Assembly: GCA_010093605.1 (NCBI GenBank)
Contig: MU004183.1
Location: forward strand, 1,860,001 to 1,924,000
Direction of reading: 5' to 3'
DNA: 64,000 nucleotides
Origin: Lophium mytilinum
Taxonomy: Eukaryota > Ascomycota > Dothideomycetes > Mytilinidiales > Mytilinidiaceae
In this document: positions 45,354 through 56,136 of the stretch, in pieces
How positions within the stretch are numbered: position 1 is the stretch's first letter
Layout of the letters: every line of letters starts with the position of its first letter
Translations under genes and position numbers: made by a program
The notes under the pieces: generated by a model
What the model was told of the DNA's origin: nothing
The model's input: only the letters and a program-made list of their open reading frames with translations
Databases searched by the model: none

Positions 45354-46514
45354 TCATACCGGAAAACTCTCCCTCACCCTCCCCGCCCACTCCTCACTCA
45401 ACCCCCACTCCTCCCCAATCAAGAAATTATGATCCGTCCCCACCGGCCCAACCTGGCTCCTATAACTCATCCTCTCCCTAACCCCTTGTGGCCAGCGCTC
45501 CGCATCCCAGCACTCATCAAACCACTTCTGCCCCTTCTCCCCCACCATATTATCACTCGCCGCATGAAACACATCCACCGCCAGCGCCCCGGTGATGCTG
45601 TTCAAGAACACCTGCGCGCACAGCAGCGGCACAAACCCATCTGTATCCGTCCACGCTGGGGCGCCCGTAGTGGCGTCGGGGCACGACCACGCGGTGTGGG
45701 CGCCCTTATGCAGGAACAGCTTCGCGTCCTCGGAGAAGCCGTTGCTGGCCTCGGCGAAGATGTAGGTCAGCGCGGTGGAAGAGAGGGCTTTGGTGAAGAG
45801 CGCCGCGTCCGCCGTTGGTCCTGCTGCTGCTGCGTCGTCGAGGCCTGAGGTTGCAGACGTCGCTGCGGCGGCGGGCGGCGCGACGGGGGACTGGTGCTTG
45901 AGCTGATTGAGCAGGGAGCCGCTGTAGCCGACGACTGGGGTGAGGTTGTTGTTGACGAAGCGGGCGAGGGCGCCGAATTTGCCGACGGCGGCGGTGGGGA
46001 GGTATTTGGTTAGGGCGAGAGAGGTGTTGTTGGTGTGCGAGTAGTGGACCCAGGGGGCGAAGAGGGCGAGGTAGGGGGTGGAGGGGTGCAGGATGTGGGG
46101 GAGGGCGAGGAGGGTGTTGAAGAGGTAGATGCAGCCGCCGCTGTGGGAGGCGAGCGAGACATGGGGGATGGAGAGGTGGTTTAGGAGGTAGGGGACCAAA
46201 TCTTTGGCGCGTGAGATTTGGTTGGAGTTGGGATTCTTGGGGGGAAGGGACGTACCGAGCCAGGTGGAGATGCGGTTTTGGAGCTTAACGGGGTCGCTGC
46301 CGCCAATGCCGGGGCGATCGGGGTGGATGATCCGCACGCGGTGACGTTTGAGGAGGGAGTCTAGCTGGGCGTATGCGATGCGGCCGCCCATCAGAGGACC
46401 GCAGAATAGGACGACGGCTTCGGATTCTGGGTGCAGCGGGTCGTGGTACCCATAGTCGCTGTAGGAGACCCTCAAAGGGTTCAAGCGGCCTTTTGTGGGA
46501 TCAGGAGGCAACAC
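45354..46514 (-). CDS. Alpha/beta hydrolase
   Basis: Two exons on the minus strand, 46256..46514 and 45354..46201, give 368 aa. The 54-bp intron is a multiple of three and free of stops; splicing joins TWLG to the following sequence as TWLDLVPYLLNHLSIPHVSLASHSGG, which is the normal family run. The nucleophile elbow is SHSGG; the oxyanion segment is VVLFCGPLMGGR, and HPDRPGIGGSD follows strand 4. The last His is probably in VGTDHNFLIG. An insert of Ala-rich residues lies near 210-230. Substrate unknown. Unspliced reading would add 18 residues. Confidence 0.75.
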   Translation of the reverse strand: MLPPDPTKGRLNPLRVSYSDYGYHDPLHPESEAVVLFCGPLMGGRIAYAQLDSLLKRHRVRIIHPDRPGIGGSDPVKLQNRISTWLGTSLPPKNPNSNQISRAKDLVPYLLNHLSIPHVSLASHSGGCIYLFNTLLALPHILHPSTPYLALFAPWVHYSHTNNTSLALTKYLPTAAVGKFGALARFVNNNLTPVVGYSGSLLNQLKHQSPVAPPAAAATSATSGLDDAAAAGPTADAALFTKALSSTALTYIFAEASNGFSEDAKLFLHKGAHTAWSCPDATTGAPAWTDTDGFVPLLCAQVFLNSITGALAVDVFHAASDNMVGEKGQKWFDECWDAERWPQGVRERMSYRSQVGPVGTDHNFLIGEEWGLSEEWAGRVRESFPV

Positions 46515-49166
46515 AATGGATTTGTGGAATCTGATGTCGCATAGAAATTCGATTGCACTTTTGGAGATGAGAATTTGAAGACGATGGATGAGAATAATCG
46601 GGGGAGCAATCTTTACCGTTCATCTGGGGGTTTGCCAGTTGAGTCTTCCATCATTCATCACTGGTAGCAGCAACAGAAAGAATAGTCAACTTGACTTGAG
46701 GATGCCTTTGTAGGATTCATAGGGCTTGGAAGCGTTGAGGTGGAATGAGATTGTCGCAACGAGGTTTAGATATGGAGAAAGTACCATCAACCTGACAGGA
46801 TGGAAACCGCGAACGATGAAGCAACATGGTGCCTGGGCGGGGCGCCATGGACCTGAAGTAGGGAGTACCGTCCCCCACTGCAAAACCCTTGTTCTGCGCT
46901 CGATGGTTTCCAATTCGAGCGATGGGACTGTACCATCTGTGGGTGCAGCTGAAAGGTGATGTTGATACGAACGCTGAGGCAGTAGAGCATCTGGAGCATC
47001 TTGGCCAATTGCAGGGGCGAATCAAGCATCATCGCAGATACGTAAAAACATCGACTGATCTCAAAATGACTTTTTAGGCTTCCTGTCAGATGACGGGAGA
47101 GGTTGGGACATATCTAGTCTATCAAAGCTTTGATATAGAGCAGTGCGGTAACGACCTCTACGTGATAGATACGAATTACATGCTCCAGTACGTCGAACTG
47201 CGACCGGAAATCGTAGAGTGTGTATCGGCATATACAGTACCTGCCACATCTTAGAGTGAGGTTGGATATTCAGAGCCACCATCCGGACCGCCGGTAGCGA
47301 TTTGAAGAGACTGCGAGCTAAGATCGACGGGTTCCAAAAGTCTGAGACATCCAAACTGGGAAGGTTGCACGTGGAGTGTTATACCATGGGGGCGCCACAA
47401 GCGCAATGCCATGTGCAAGAAACTTTAATCTTGCTTCATCCGAGCTGATGACCATAGTAGCTACGTATATAGGAAGAATGAACGCTGACATGGCCCAAGG
47501 TGATCGGTGCAGTCAAGGGCCAGGAGTGCGTGGAGATTATTGACGTCAACTCAGTGTCATTCGCAGTATGCATATGTTCAAGCATCGTTCCGAGGTCCTC
47601 TAAAATAAGTAAAATATGTTTAATGTAAATCTGTATATGATTCAAGAGAGAATGTCACTTTCTTTGCTATTGATGAAACAGACACCGGCGACTGCGCATA
47701 AAATCTCGACGCTGTCTGTCGAATGTGAAACATACTGCCGCCTTACGTTGTGTTTCGCAGGCTAATCGCACCCTAGGACACAGCCTGGGGAACCCGGCAA
47801 GCGCTTGTGCTCTGCTTGGTCCTCTCGCATAGGCTTACTGTTTGTCTTACCGTACGCGCGGATCGTCTGAGTCGCAAGCAACTTCTCGCGCTTCAGAAGC
47901 TGACAGCAACCGCGGTTGTTTCTTCTGTATGTTCCCATGCTTGAGTCTCGCAGACAGAGGCCAGGTGTCCGCTATCAGAATCCAAGGTTGAGGGCGCCGT
48001 AATTCAACCAGGTGACGCTGGTCTAGGCTGGGCGGACCAGGCTACCTGGAATCATGGCCTTGCACGCTTGTTTCCCGCAGCCCATCTCCATGCCATAGTA
48101 TGATGTTTTCAAAGCCAACCCAGGCTCTTGGACGGCTTTGGTCGGTTTGCGCTGGTCCCAAGGTTTGCGCGCGGTGGAGGACGACGATGTGACTCACCGG
48201 TGGTGAGGAGCCGTGGGACAAGCAGAGGCTTTGGGTGGCCTCCAGGCCTCGGTGGCGCCGATGCTGGCCGCGGAGGGTGCTGCGCCCGGGCGCTGGTCGT
48301 CGCGATAGGCGCCGGTCGTCCGGTCAGGCTGGTGTCGCAGTCGGGCAGCGGTCGCAGGCAGCAGGAGCCAGCCTCGCGACCAGGCTGGCTGCTGGGTCTG
48401 GTGTTGTGGTGTCGCGGGCGCTGGGCTCCAAAGGCTGCGGGCGCAGAAAAGGGGCGGATAAGAATCCGCTATGCCTGGAAGGTTCTAAAAGCGGCGAAGT
48501 CGGGTGGCGCTAGCGGCTTGGCGGCAGGCAACAGGCGAAGTACTTAAGGAAGCGGCCGCCCACCTTCAGAGCCTTCGCACTGATTTGGCTGCCGCTCCAC
48601 CTCGCCGTCACCACCACCGTCGCAGCCTCGAAACACCACCGTTGTCGACCTGCGTGCGCCCTCTGCAGCGTCTCTGCATCAACCTCGTGCCCAGGACTAA
48701 CATTTCTGTCATCGCAGCTGTACCAGGTCCTTTTTCCCGATCGGATCTAGCCTAGCCTGCCCACTGCAGCCTCACTTGGCACCTCAAGACACCCACCGGC
48801 TTGCGCCTCCGCTCTCTACACCCCTTCAAGGGCCAACTGGTTGCGCTCTTGACCTCACGCCCTCACCTATCCATCTCCCGCCACCCACCTCGTAATTCGC
48901 GACCGCGTGGTTGTCGCCCGTCACACTTGGCAGCGCCTGTGAAGAGATTCATTCGGTTGACAATCTCCCACTACCTGGTAGGAGCCCGCCCTGCGCCCCG
49001 ACGACGATTCCTCCTATCGACCGACCTCGCGCTCTCTCCGCGATCTCGTACAAAGCCGATATCGTCGTTGCACTCGTTAGTGACCCGGTCTAATCACGCT
49101 CTTAGACTGTCAAGAAGCTTCGACTTCGCAAACACACAGATCACCAGCAACTGACCATCCATCACA
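46515..49166. other. Long divergent intergenic region, no supported gene
   Basis: 2.65 kb between the hydrolase and TATA-binding-protein genes. Open frames at 48128-48550 are G-rich and overlap in two frames without a recognisable protein. From about 48590 to 49160 the plus strand is pyrimidine-rich, probably the TBP promoter and 5' leader. Nothing else recognised. Confidence 0.45.
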
Positions 49167-50050
49167 ATGGACTCACTCACTACTCACCCCCAGACTGCTG
49201 TCCAGGCTAAGGCAAGGACACCACGCCTCCTCGACTCCGGCTTTGCTGACAGTTACAGGCCTTTGTCGCTCCGACTTCTATGTCTTACCCCGGTGGAGTC
49301 CCGCAAGAGCTCACTCCGCCATCGTCCGAGAAGAACATTGCTCAGGATGCCAACGCCGTGAACGGTGTGCAGACCCCGGCTCCGACCCCAGACACCCAGA
49401 ACTCTGCTAGTGGCATCATCCCTACCTTGCAGTAAGTTTCACTCAGTCCCTCATGTCTAGATGAGGCTCTAAAGTGCCAAAGAAACATCGTTGCCACCGT
49501 CAATCTCTCCGCGAGACTGGACCTGAAGACGATCGCTCTGCATGCACGAAACGCTGAGTACAATCCCAAGCGATTCGCCGCTGTGATCATGCGAATTCGC
49601 GAGCCGAAGACCACCGCCCTGGTCTTCGCCAGCGGCAAGATGGTGGTAAGTGCTGCTCTTCCCGTCATGTCCATCCATGTCTCACCAAAGTAGGTCACTG
49701 GAGCAAAGTCTGAGGACGATTCCCGCCTTGCCTCGCGCAAGTACGCCCGCATCATCCAGAAGCTCGGCTTCAACGCCAAGTTCACCGACTTCAAGATTCA
49801 GAATATTGTCGGCAGTTGCGATATCCGCTTCCCCATTCGCTTGGAGGGTCTCGCGAACCGTCATCACAATTTCTCGTCCTACGAGCCTGAGCTGTTCCCT
49901 GGTTTGATCTACCGCATGATGAAGCCGAAGATCGTTCTTCTCATCTTCGTCTCTGGCAAGATCGTTTTGACTGGCGCCAAAGTTCGCGAGGAGATCTACC
50001 AGGCCTTCGAGCTCATCTACCCGGTGCTGTCGGATTTCCGCAAGCCTTGA
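49167..50050 (+). CDS. TBP: TATA-box-binding protein (TFIID subunit)
   Basis: Four exons, 49167..49211, 49259..49431, 49483..49645 and 49694..50050, give 245 aa. The C-terminal saddle has both direct repeats: [23 protein letters not shown] and [19 protein letters not shown] in the first, [21 protein letters not shown] and [17 protein letters not shown] in the second, ending [10 protein letters not shown]. It nucleates pre-initiation complexes for all three nuclear RNA polymerases. The first intron (49212..49258) appears to be a GC-AG intron: no suitable GT donor exists, and AAG|GCAAGG joins [15 protein letters not shown] to [21 protein letters not shown] as in other fungal TBPs. Confidence 0.95.
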
Positions 50051-51034
50051 GCTTAGCGACTTCTCAGAGGTAGTGATTCTGCTCGAGTCACAATGTCTCA
50101 CATTGTATTAACACTTTGCTTGTAGGGATAAACGCGTGACTGTCGTCTGCGTCGATCCCATTACGAACTTCTGCAAAACCACCCTCGTCGGACTCGGTTC
50201 ACGATTGGCGAAGCTCGAGGTTCTAATCTTTCTTTCTGATTGTGTTTCTACACCGAGCGTGATTTCTCTTTCCCTTTTGCTTTCTCTCTTTTCTCTTGCG
50301 GCATTGCATGGTGTTCTGGATGGTGTGGCTTGGGCCCTGTTGATGACGGGCATTGGCCTCTCTTTTCCTTGGTGCGTCTCTCAAAATGCTTCTGCTTCAG
50401 CACACCTCTAGAAAGGCTGCACTCGCCGGATCACCTTTTGCGGCGAAGATGCGTCGATTGATCGGGCTCCAGCTTAATTTGGGTTACATGGAGCCGGTCT
50501 TTATTCTCTTCTCATTGTCGAATTATGCCCAAATAGGGCGACCAGGGTGGCGAACGGTGCGGTTTACGCGAATATGGAATGGGGAGGTGCTGGGACTGGC
50601 CTACGGGCAAACTTGCTTTGCGATATGGATGAGAGCCTGGGGAGACTGCCGATGGATGTCATGGCTTCTCATCGAACCTAACTGATAATTCGTGCGTGTG
50701 CTACTACGTTCGCTGAAAGGCGGATTGCCAGCATTGCTTTGTGGTATTGCTTTGCAGTATTGCTTTGCTTCCTTTGCTGAGTGTAGTTCAATACCAACCA
50801 CGATTCATAAAACATGCGTTCATTTGCAATGTGAAGTAATATTTCTGGCAGTAGTTTCTTTCCATGTCTTGACTATTTGCTCTGAATATGAACTTCCTTG
50901 CTATATAGAGTGACATGGTAGCTTTCCAAGGCCGTCTATGCGTTTGCTATCTGACCACAAACATTCTATACATGTACGACGTTTCAACGCACAACTCTTT
51001 AATCATAACCATCCCCATATCCCCATATCCCAAT
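50051..51034. other. Intergenic region between convergent genes
   Basis: 3' regions of TBP and the FAD oxidase. Short frames only, with no family resemblance. Confidence 0.45.
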
Positions 51035-52559
51035 CTACAACTTACTCGCCCTCCCCATCTCCTCCCTCAACACCATCCCCTTGGCCCCGCCCCGACTCCC
51101 ATCCCCCGCAAACCCATCCTCCCCAACCTTCTTGCTCGGCCACGCCCACTTCTCCATGAACTCCGCCGGCGTCTTCCCAAGTATACACTGCACAACTTTC
51201 TCCCCAATCACCGGCAGCATCTTAAACGCATGCCCCGACCCACCCGTTGCTACAAACAACCCCTGATACTTCGGGTGATAATCCACCAAGAAATCCCCCG
51301 TCGGCGTATCCGTATACCAGCATATCCTACTACTGCTAAACGGCCGCTCCGCCAGACTCGGATACACCTCGCGCAGGAACGCGCGGCACGCCGCCAGGCC
51401 CTCGGCGGGCACAACGAGGGATGGGTCGTCTACGGCGGTGAGGGGCTGCGAGACGGTGATGGTGGTCTGGGAGGGGAAGGTGGAGGCGGGGGTGTACTCT
51501 GGGTGGGGGATCTGGACGGGGTTGGTGTAGCCGTAGCCGTGGCGGGCGATTTTGAGCAGGCGGCGCGAAGGCGTGATGCTGAAGCAGCCGGTGGAGAGGT
51601 TTAGGATGGAGGGGGTGGTGGCGAGGGCGGTCTGCTCAGTGGCAGTCAGGGGGAGGTAAGCTATGACTTGCCCCGTGGCGGTGCAGATGCCGCGCAGGTC
51701 GAGCAGGGCGGGGGTCCAGGCGCCCGCGGCGAGGATGGTGAGGGCGGCGGTGAGGGGGGTGTTGGAGGGGCCGAGGAGGACGCCGGAGACGCGGGCGCTG
51801 GAGTGGTCGATGAGGAGGCGTGAGACGGTGGCGGTGATGAAGGTGACGCGGTTTAGGGCGACGACTTGGGAGTGTAGCCATCGCATGCAGGCTTCGGCGT
51901 CGACCCAGCCTGCGCCGCGGTTTAGGTAGCCGGAGGTCCCGGAGCAACCGTCGACGCCGCATGCGGTGCTGATTTCGGCGGGTGAGTTGAGGAGCGTGAT
52001 CGGGGCGCCTAACGATTGCATCATCGCGGCCGCGCCTTGGACGTAGGAGGCGGCGCTGGTGGAACAGGTCAGGCAGAGCCCGGTTTCGTTGTAGCGGCCA
52101 TCCTCGCCCCAGGTGGAGCGCCAGAGAGGCATGGCGGAGGAAACGAGGGAGGCATAGGCTGGGTCGGCGTAGTCCGCGCGTACGATGCGGGAGGAGTCGA
52201 TCTGGGTTTGTGAGATGGGAATGAAAATGAGTGATGGGTTGTGAGCAGGGCGGGGGCGGGAAGGTAAGACGAAGGAAAGATCGAAAACACTCTTCTTGCG
52301 TTACTGATGGTGCGTAATACATGTTGTTCGGTTCTTGTCATTTTGCTTGAGATAGACTAATGGTGACATCGAAATCAAACCGGCAGACGAGAGAAAGACG
52401 TACACTGGAGCCATCTGAAGCGGGAAAAGGTCGCCGCTCTACAAGCGTGATTGAAGTGTCTTTGAAATCTGGGTTCAGGCAGAGCTCGTATGCGGTCGAG
52501 AGGCCAAATACTCCACTCCCTATAATGAGGATGGAGGAAGGAATTTTTAAGTCAGACAT
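51035..52559 (-). CDS. FAD-dependent oxidoreductase (DAO family; sarcosine/fructosyl-amine-oxidase-like)
   Basis: Two exons on the minus strand, 52404..52559 and 51035..52201, give 440 aa; a 202-bp intron joins SDGSS to IDSSRIVRADYADPAYASL. The N-terminal Rossmann motif is ILIIGSGVFGLSTAYEL with acidic LVERRPFP. SRIVRADYADPAY, GYLNRGAGWVDAEACMRWL and the C-terminal FVATGGSGHAFKMLPVIGE are marks of fungal monomeric sarcosine oxidase/fructosyl amine oxidase relatives. The Cys that would hold covalent FAD in that group may be the one in SSRICWYTDTPTGDF's neighbourhood, but I cannot fix it. Substrate is an amine or N-methyl/N-glycosyl amino acid by family. Confidence 0.85.
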
Positions 52560-53056
52560 GTTGGGCTAATATGCTTTACCGATTGTGAACGCAATGGCAG
52601 GAGTCTGCAAGTAATGAACAGGATGGAAATAAAACAGTTGAGAGACTACTTATGATGCCCACATATGGCCTTTATATTGATAGAGAAAGTCTGAGGAGCA
52701 TAAAGTGGGGGGTAGAGGTTGTGTCCCAAGCCAACACTAGCCTTGGCGAAACTCCAGAAGCAGATAGGGAGCACGCCCTAGAGTCCGTGGGGGGCGGTAC
52801 AACGTCTTTTTATTGGGGTTCCGGGGGATCCTTGAGTAGAGTTTGGGAGTATTTGCCTGATCTCGCGTCGTGCTGGACGCCTCAAATCGGCTGCTCAATT
52901 TGATAATGAGGAGGGCGGACGTAGTGCGGAAATACCTAGGGCGCCGGGCTTTTCTCGGTTAGGAATTTTGATAGCTTCGAGGTTGATCGTCCGACCACTC
53001 CATCACGCCTCAGCGAATCAATTGACACCCAAATACACTCATCCGAGTCTTTAGCA
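52560..53056. promoter_or_regulatory. Divergent promoter region
   Basis: A 497-bp spacer between the FAD oxidase and the methyltransferase genes. No specific site recognised. Confidence 0.4.
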
Positions 53057-54061
53057 ATGGGCAAGCCGCCGCCGAAGTCAAAGAAAACGAAGTCAAATCC
53101 CCAGAAAAAGGCTAGCTCGCAGCCCTTGCATTACCGACCGCGCGCCCCTCCACCCGCACCTCTACCAGCACCACCAGCAGCTGCTGCACCATATTCACGG
53201 GCTCGGAAGCTACCACTGATTCTTGCAGGAGTTACAGCCCTTGGCATTGGCTGCTATAGCACGCTCATCTACCTAAGCCTCACCCGGGACGACCCTCGAC
53301 TGAAGAGAATACCGCGCGATGCCTCGGACCGCTTTGACGACAATGCCTGGGTTTACGACAGCAGCGTGGACACCATGGAATGGCTCATGGGAATAAGCAA
53401 GCGGAGGAAGGAAATGGCGTCAATGGCTAGGGGCCACTTGCTAGAGGTTGCAGCGGGCACAGGGCGGAATCACGCTTTCTACGACACGAAGAAGCTGGCA
53501 ACGGTCACCATGCTGGACCAGAGCGCGCAGATGCTGGCAGTCGGGAAAAAGAAGTGGAAAGACGAGCATCCTGAGTATGCTAGGCGGATATCCTGGCGGA
53601 CTCAGTCTGCGCTGGAGCCCATTGCCCCGCCCCCACAGTCCCCAGACGGGTTCGACTACGTTATCCAGACCATGGGACTCTGCTCAACGGCAGAGCCTGT
53701 CAAGTTGCTCCAGAATTTGGGAGAGGTCGCAAAGCCAGAGGGCGGGCGCATACTGCTGCTGGAGCACGGCAGGTCACATTATGCATGGCTGAACAGGGTG
53801 TTGGACAAGACGGCAGCAGCGCATGCGGACGAGCACGGGTGTTGGTGGAACAAGGATATTGGCAAGATTGTCGAAGAGAGCGGGCTGGAGGTGGTCAAGC
53901 TGAGAAGATACAATTTTGGAACAACGTGGTGGGTGGAATTGAAGCCGAAACCTAGGCGGCGTCTGGGGGAGAGGATTGCGGGACATGCAGCAGACGCAGA
54001 AGGCAGTGGGAGCCCGCAGGACAAGGTGGCACAGAAACCGTGGTGGGCCATTTTGGGGTGA
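53057..54061 (+). CDS. OMS1-like mitochondrial methyltransferase
   Basis: Intronless, 334 aa. The first 50 residues are Lys/Pro/Ala-rich and could target mitochondria; one membrane helix follows near 51-73. A class I SAM-dependent methyltransferase domain covers about 85-295, with motif I LLEVAAGTGRNHAFY near residue 127, TMLDQSAQML as the acidic loop, FDYVIQTMGLCST and GGRILLLEHGRS later. The layout (single N-terminal TM plus methyltransferase) matches yeast Oms1, an inner-membrane protein linked to respiratory assembly. Substrate unknown. Confidence 0.8.
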   Translation: MGKPPPKSKKTKSNPQKKASSQPLHYRPRAPPPAPLPAPPAAAAPYSRARKLPLILAGVTALGIGCYSTLIYLSLTRDDPRLKRIPRDASDRFDDNAWVYDSSVDTMEWLMGISKRRKEMASMARGHLLEVAAGTGRNHAFYDTKKLATVTMLDQSAQMLAVGKKKWKDEHPEYARRISWRTQSALEPIAPPPQSPDGFDYVIQTMGLCSTAEPVKLLQNLGEVAKPEGGRILLLEHGRSHYAWLNRVLDKTAAAHADEHGCWWNKDIGKIVEESGLEVVKLRRYNFGTTWWVELKPKPRRRLGERIAGHAADAEGSGSPQDKVAQKPWWAILG

Positions 54062-56136
54062 GTGCATGCATAGGCACATGGGTGTATGCATTCGGGACCT
54101 GCGTGGGCGGGACGACTGGCCACTGGACACACGAGCAGAAGAGAGCTGTCACATTTCACATATTGGACGACTGGACGCGAGCATGCCGCTCCCGCGGTGA
54201 CGTTACCTATCACATATAATATTGTTGATGGCCGAACAATATACAGAACTGCATAAAGTAAGCGCTCTAGCGTCAGCATTGCGGCAGTAAATGCTAGAGT
54301 GGAGGCGAGATCTGCAGCCAGCCGACGACCTGCATGAGCTGATGTCGGGTTGCATATCTGATTGGAGCATCGGCGGGGCAGGTCGAGCAAACAACGTCAA
54401 TTCAACCACAGGCGAGGCGATCGACAGCGAGGCGGAGAGGCCATCTGTTTGCTTCGCACACCGCACCCGGAACTCCACAAAAGTGACGAAGTGCTGGAAT
54501 GGCCTCGCCGTGATTGGCACTGCGGACTGCTGTCGCGTGCTACCACAACACAGGAAGGTGACGGGGTCTCTGGTCGCCTTGCCGACGAGATGCAGCATCT
54601 TGAAACATGAGGCCATGTTTTCCCCAGCGCCGCCGTGGCCACCAGCCGCGAAGAGCGCTGCTTTTGCGCGCCCGTCAGCGAGAAGGGCCCTCCACGACAC
54701 GAGCAGTCCCGACAGCATGACTCGGGCGGCTTAGGGTCTTCTCTCGCCGCCCTCACATCCTCCGCGTCGCCGCTGCACCTCGGCGTGACAGCGGAAAATT
54801 TCTTCTTTCTTTCTCGCGGCGCGCATCCGCGTCCCTGTTGGTGGAGCGGGCCCTGCTGTCACAGGCCGACTGCTCACCGCCTGGGGCCACTGGGCTGAGG
54901 CTAAATTGGGCTGCAGACGACGCTCAAACAGGGGCTCCCAGTTGCTGGAACAGATGGGCCAAGGGCCTGCCACAGGCCGATCAGATCACCAGATGGCAGA
55001 ATTGCCCCGGCATTCGACTCCCTGCGCCCGGGCTGTTCGACCACGCGCGTTCTGGGATCGATATGCCAATGGACGCACCTCTGTTGCAGCTCTGGAGCAG
55101 CGTCAGTACCGCGCGAGGCATCCGGTCCGCACGTCGAAGCTGGAGAGACGGCAGTGATGTCGCCGCGGGGAGAGCCTCGTGGCAACGGGCACGGCGGTTC
55201 TTGGGAGGAGGATGGGAGGCTGCAGGCAGCGAGTAGGGAGGGCCGGCAGCGAGACACACAGGCCGGGGAAGCGCGGGCAACGTCTTTGGCGGGAGGCCGG
55301 CGCACGCTGCGTGGCTGCTTGGGAGAAGAGGTTGCGGTGGTTAAGGCATGGCGCTGGCGTGTGTGCAGCTTTTCCTCGTGTCGCCGGACCCCTGGCCATG
55401 CCCCGAGTTAGTGAAGGGCCGTGACGATATTCATCCTGGAAACTGCCACTCCACCCAGTCCACCGCACCTCACTCGGCTAGGCGTTCCTTCCTGGCCTGG
55501 CATCCCGCATCTCCCTCCTGCCCCGTCCCTCCTCCCTCTTTCAAACCTGCCAAACACCTCGTCTTCTGCCTGTGCTTCTCCCGCCTCTTCCTGTCCTCCG
55601 CGTGCTCATTTCTGTCGACTTCTATCGACCTTGTACTGTACTGTATTGTGCTGTACTGTACTGCACCGTCTTGTACTATTTGTGTCTTCTATTAGTCGTC
55701 GCATTTGCTGTTGTCTCTCACGAGTTGCTGGCAACCACCCCCTGATCCGTCCTCGTCTCCGTCCAAGCCGGCTGCAAAAGGAGCCGACCTTGATTTGGAC
55801 GTCAGCCGTGCATACAACAAACACAGCGCATTCGTCCCGTCCGGCATCGAGCCTCGCTCGCTCTCAGTCGCACCAGGCTCCCCTTCCCTGCCTTGCATTA
55901 ACGCTGCATCGTGCTGCATACCAGCGGTAAGCTCTTCAGGCAAGGACCAGTGTCGCCGCCTGCATTCCGGCCGCCGCCCAGCCAATAGCGACCATCCAAA
56001 TCCACCTCGCCCATTTCACGAGCCCCGACAACACCAGGCACCTTCTCTCGCCGCTATCTGTCCAAAATAATTCCACGGCTGCGATCCGCCCTCCACCTGG
56101 ACCTACCCTCAACTGCACAGCCTTGCGACCGCCGTC
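54062..56136. other. Long intergenic region, no supported gene
   Basis: 2.1 kb. Many overlapping frames on both strands, but none with recognisable protein features. From about 55440 on the plus strand is C/T-rich, consistent with a long 5' leader for the GDS1-like gene. A TGTAC-type repeat lies at 55631..55677. Confidence 0.45.
55631..55677. repeat. Degenerate pentanucleotide (TGTAC) repeat
   Basis: Successive TGTAC, TGTAC, TGTAT, TGTGC, TGTAC, TGTAC, TGCAC units within the presumed leader of the downstream gene. Confidence 0.8.

Noticed and set aside
47560-47640. Possible single decayed copy of the 98-bp repeat (GAGGTCCTCTAAAATAAG)
   Set aside because: Only about 15 bases match well and the rest of the unit cannot be aligned by eye; it may be chance.
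48128-48550. Overlapping GC-rich frames of 139 and 92 codons
   Set aside because: Two overlapping frames with Gly/Arg/Ala bias in the TBP upstream region, without any family-like sequence.
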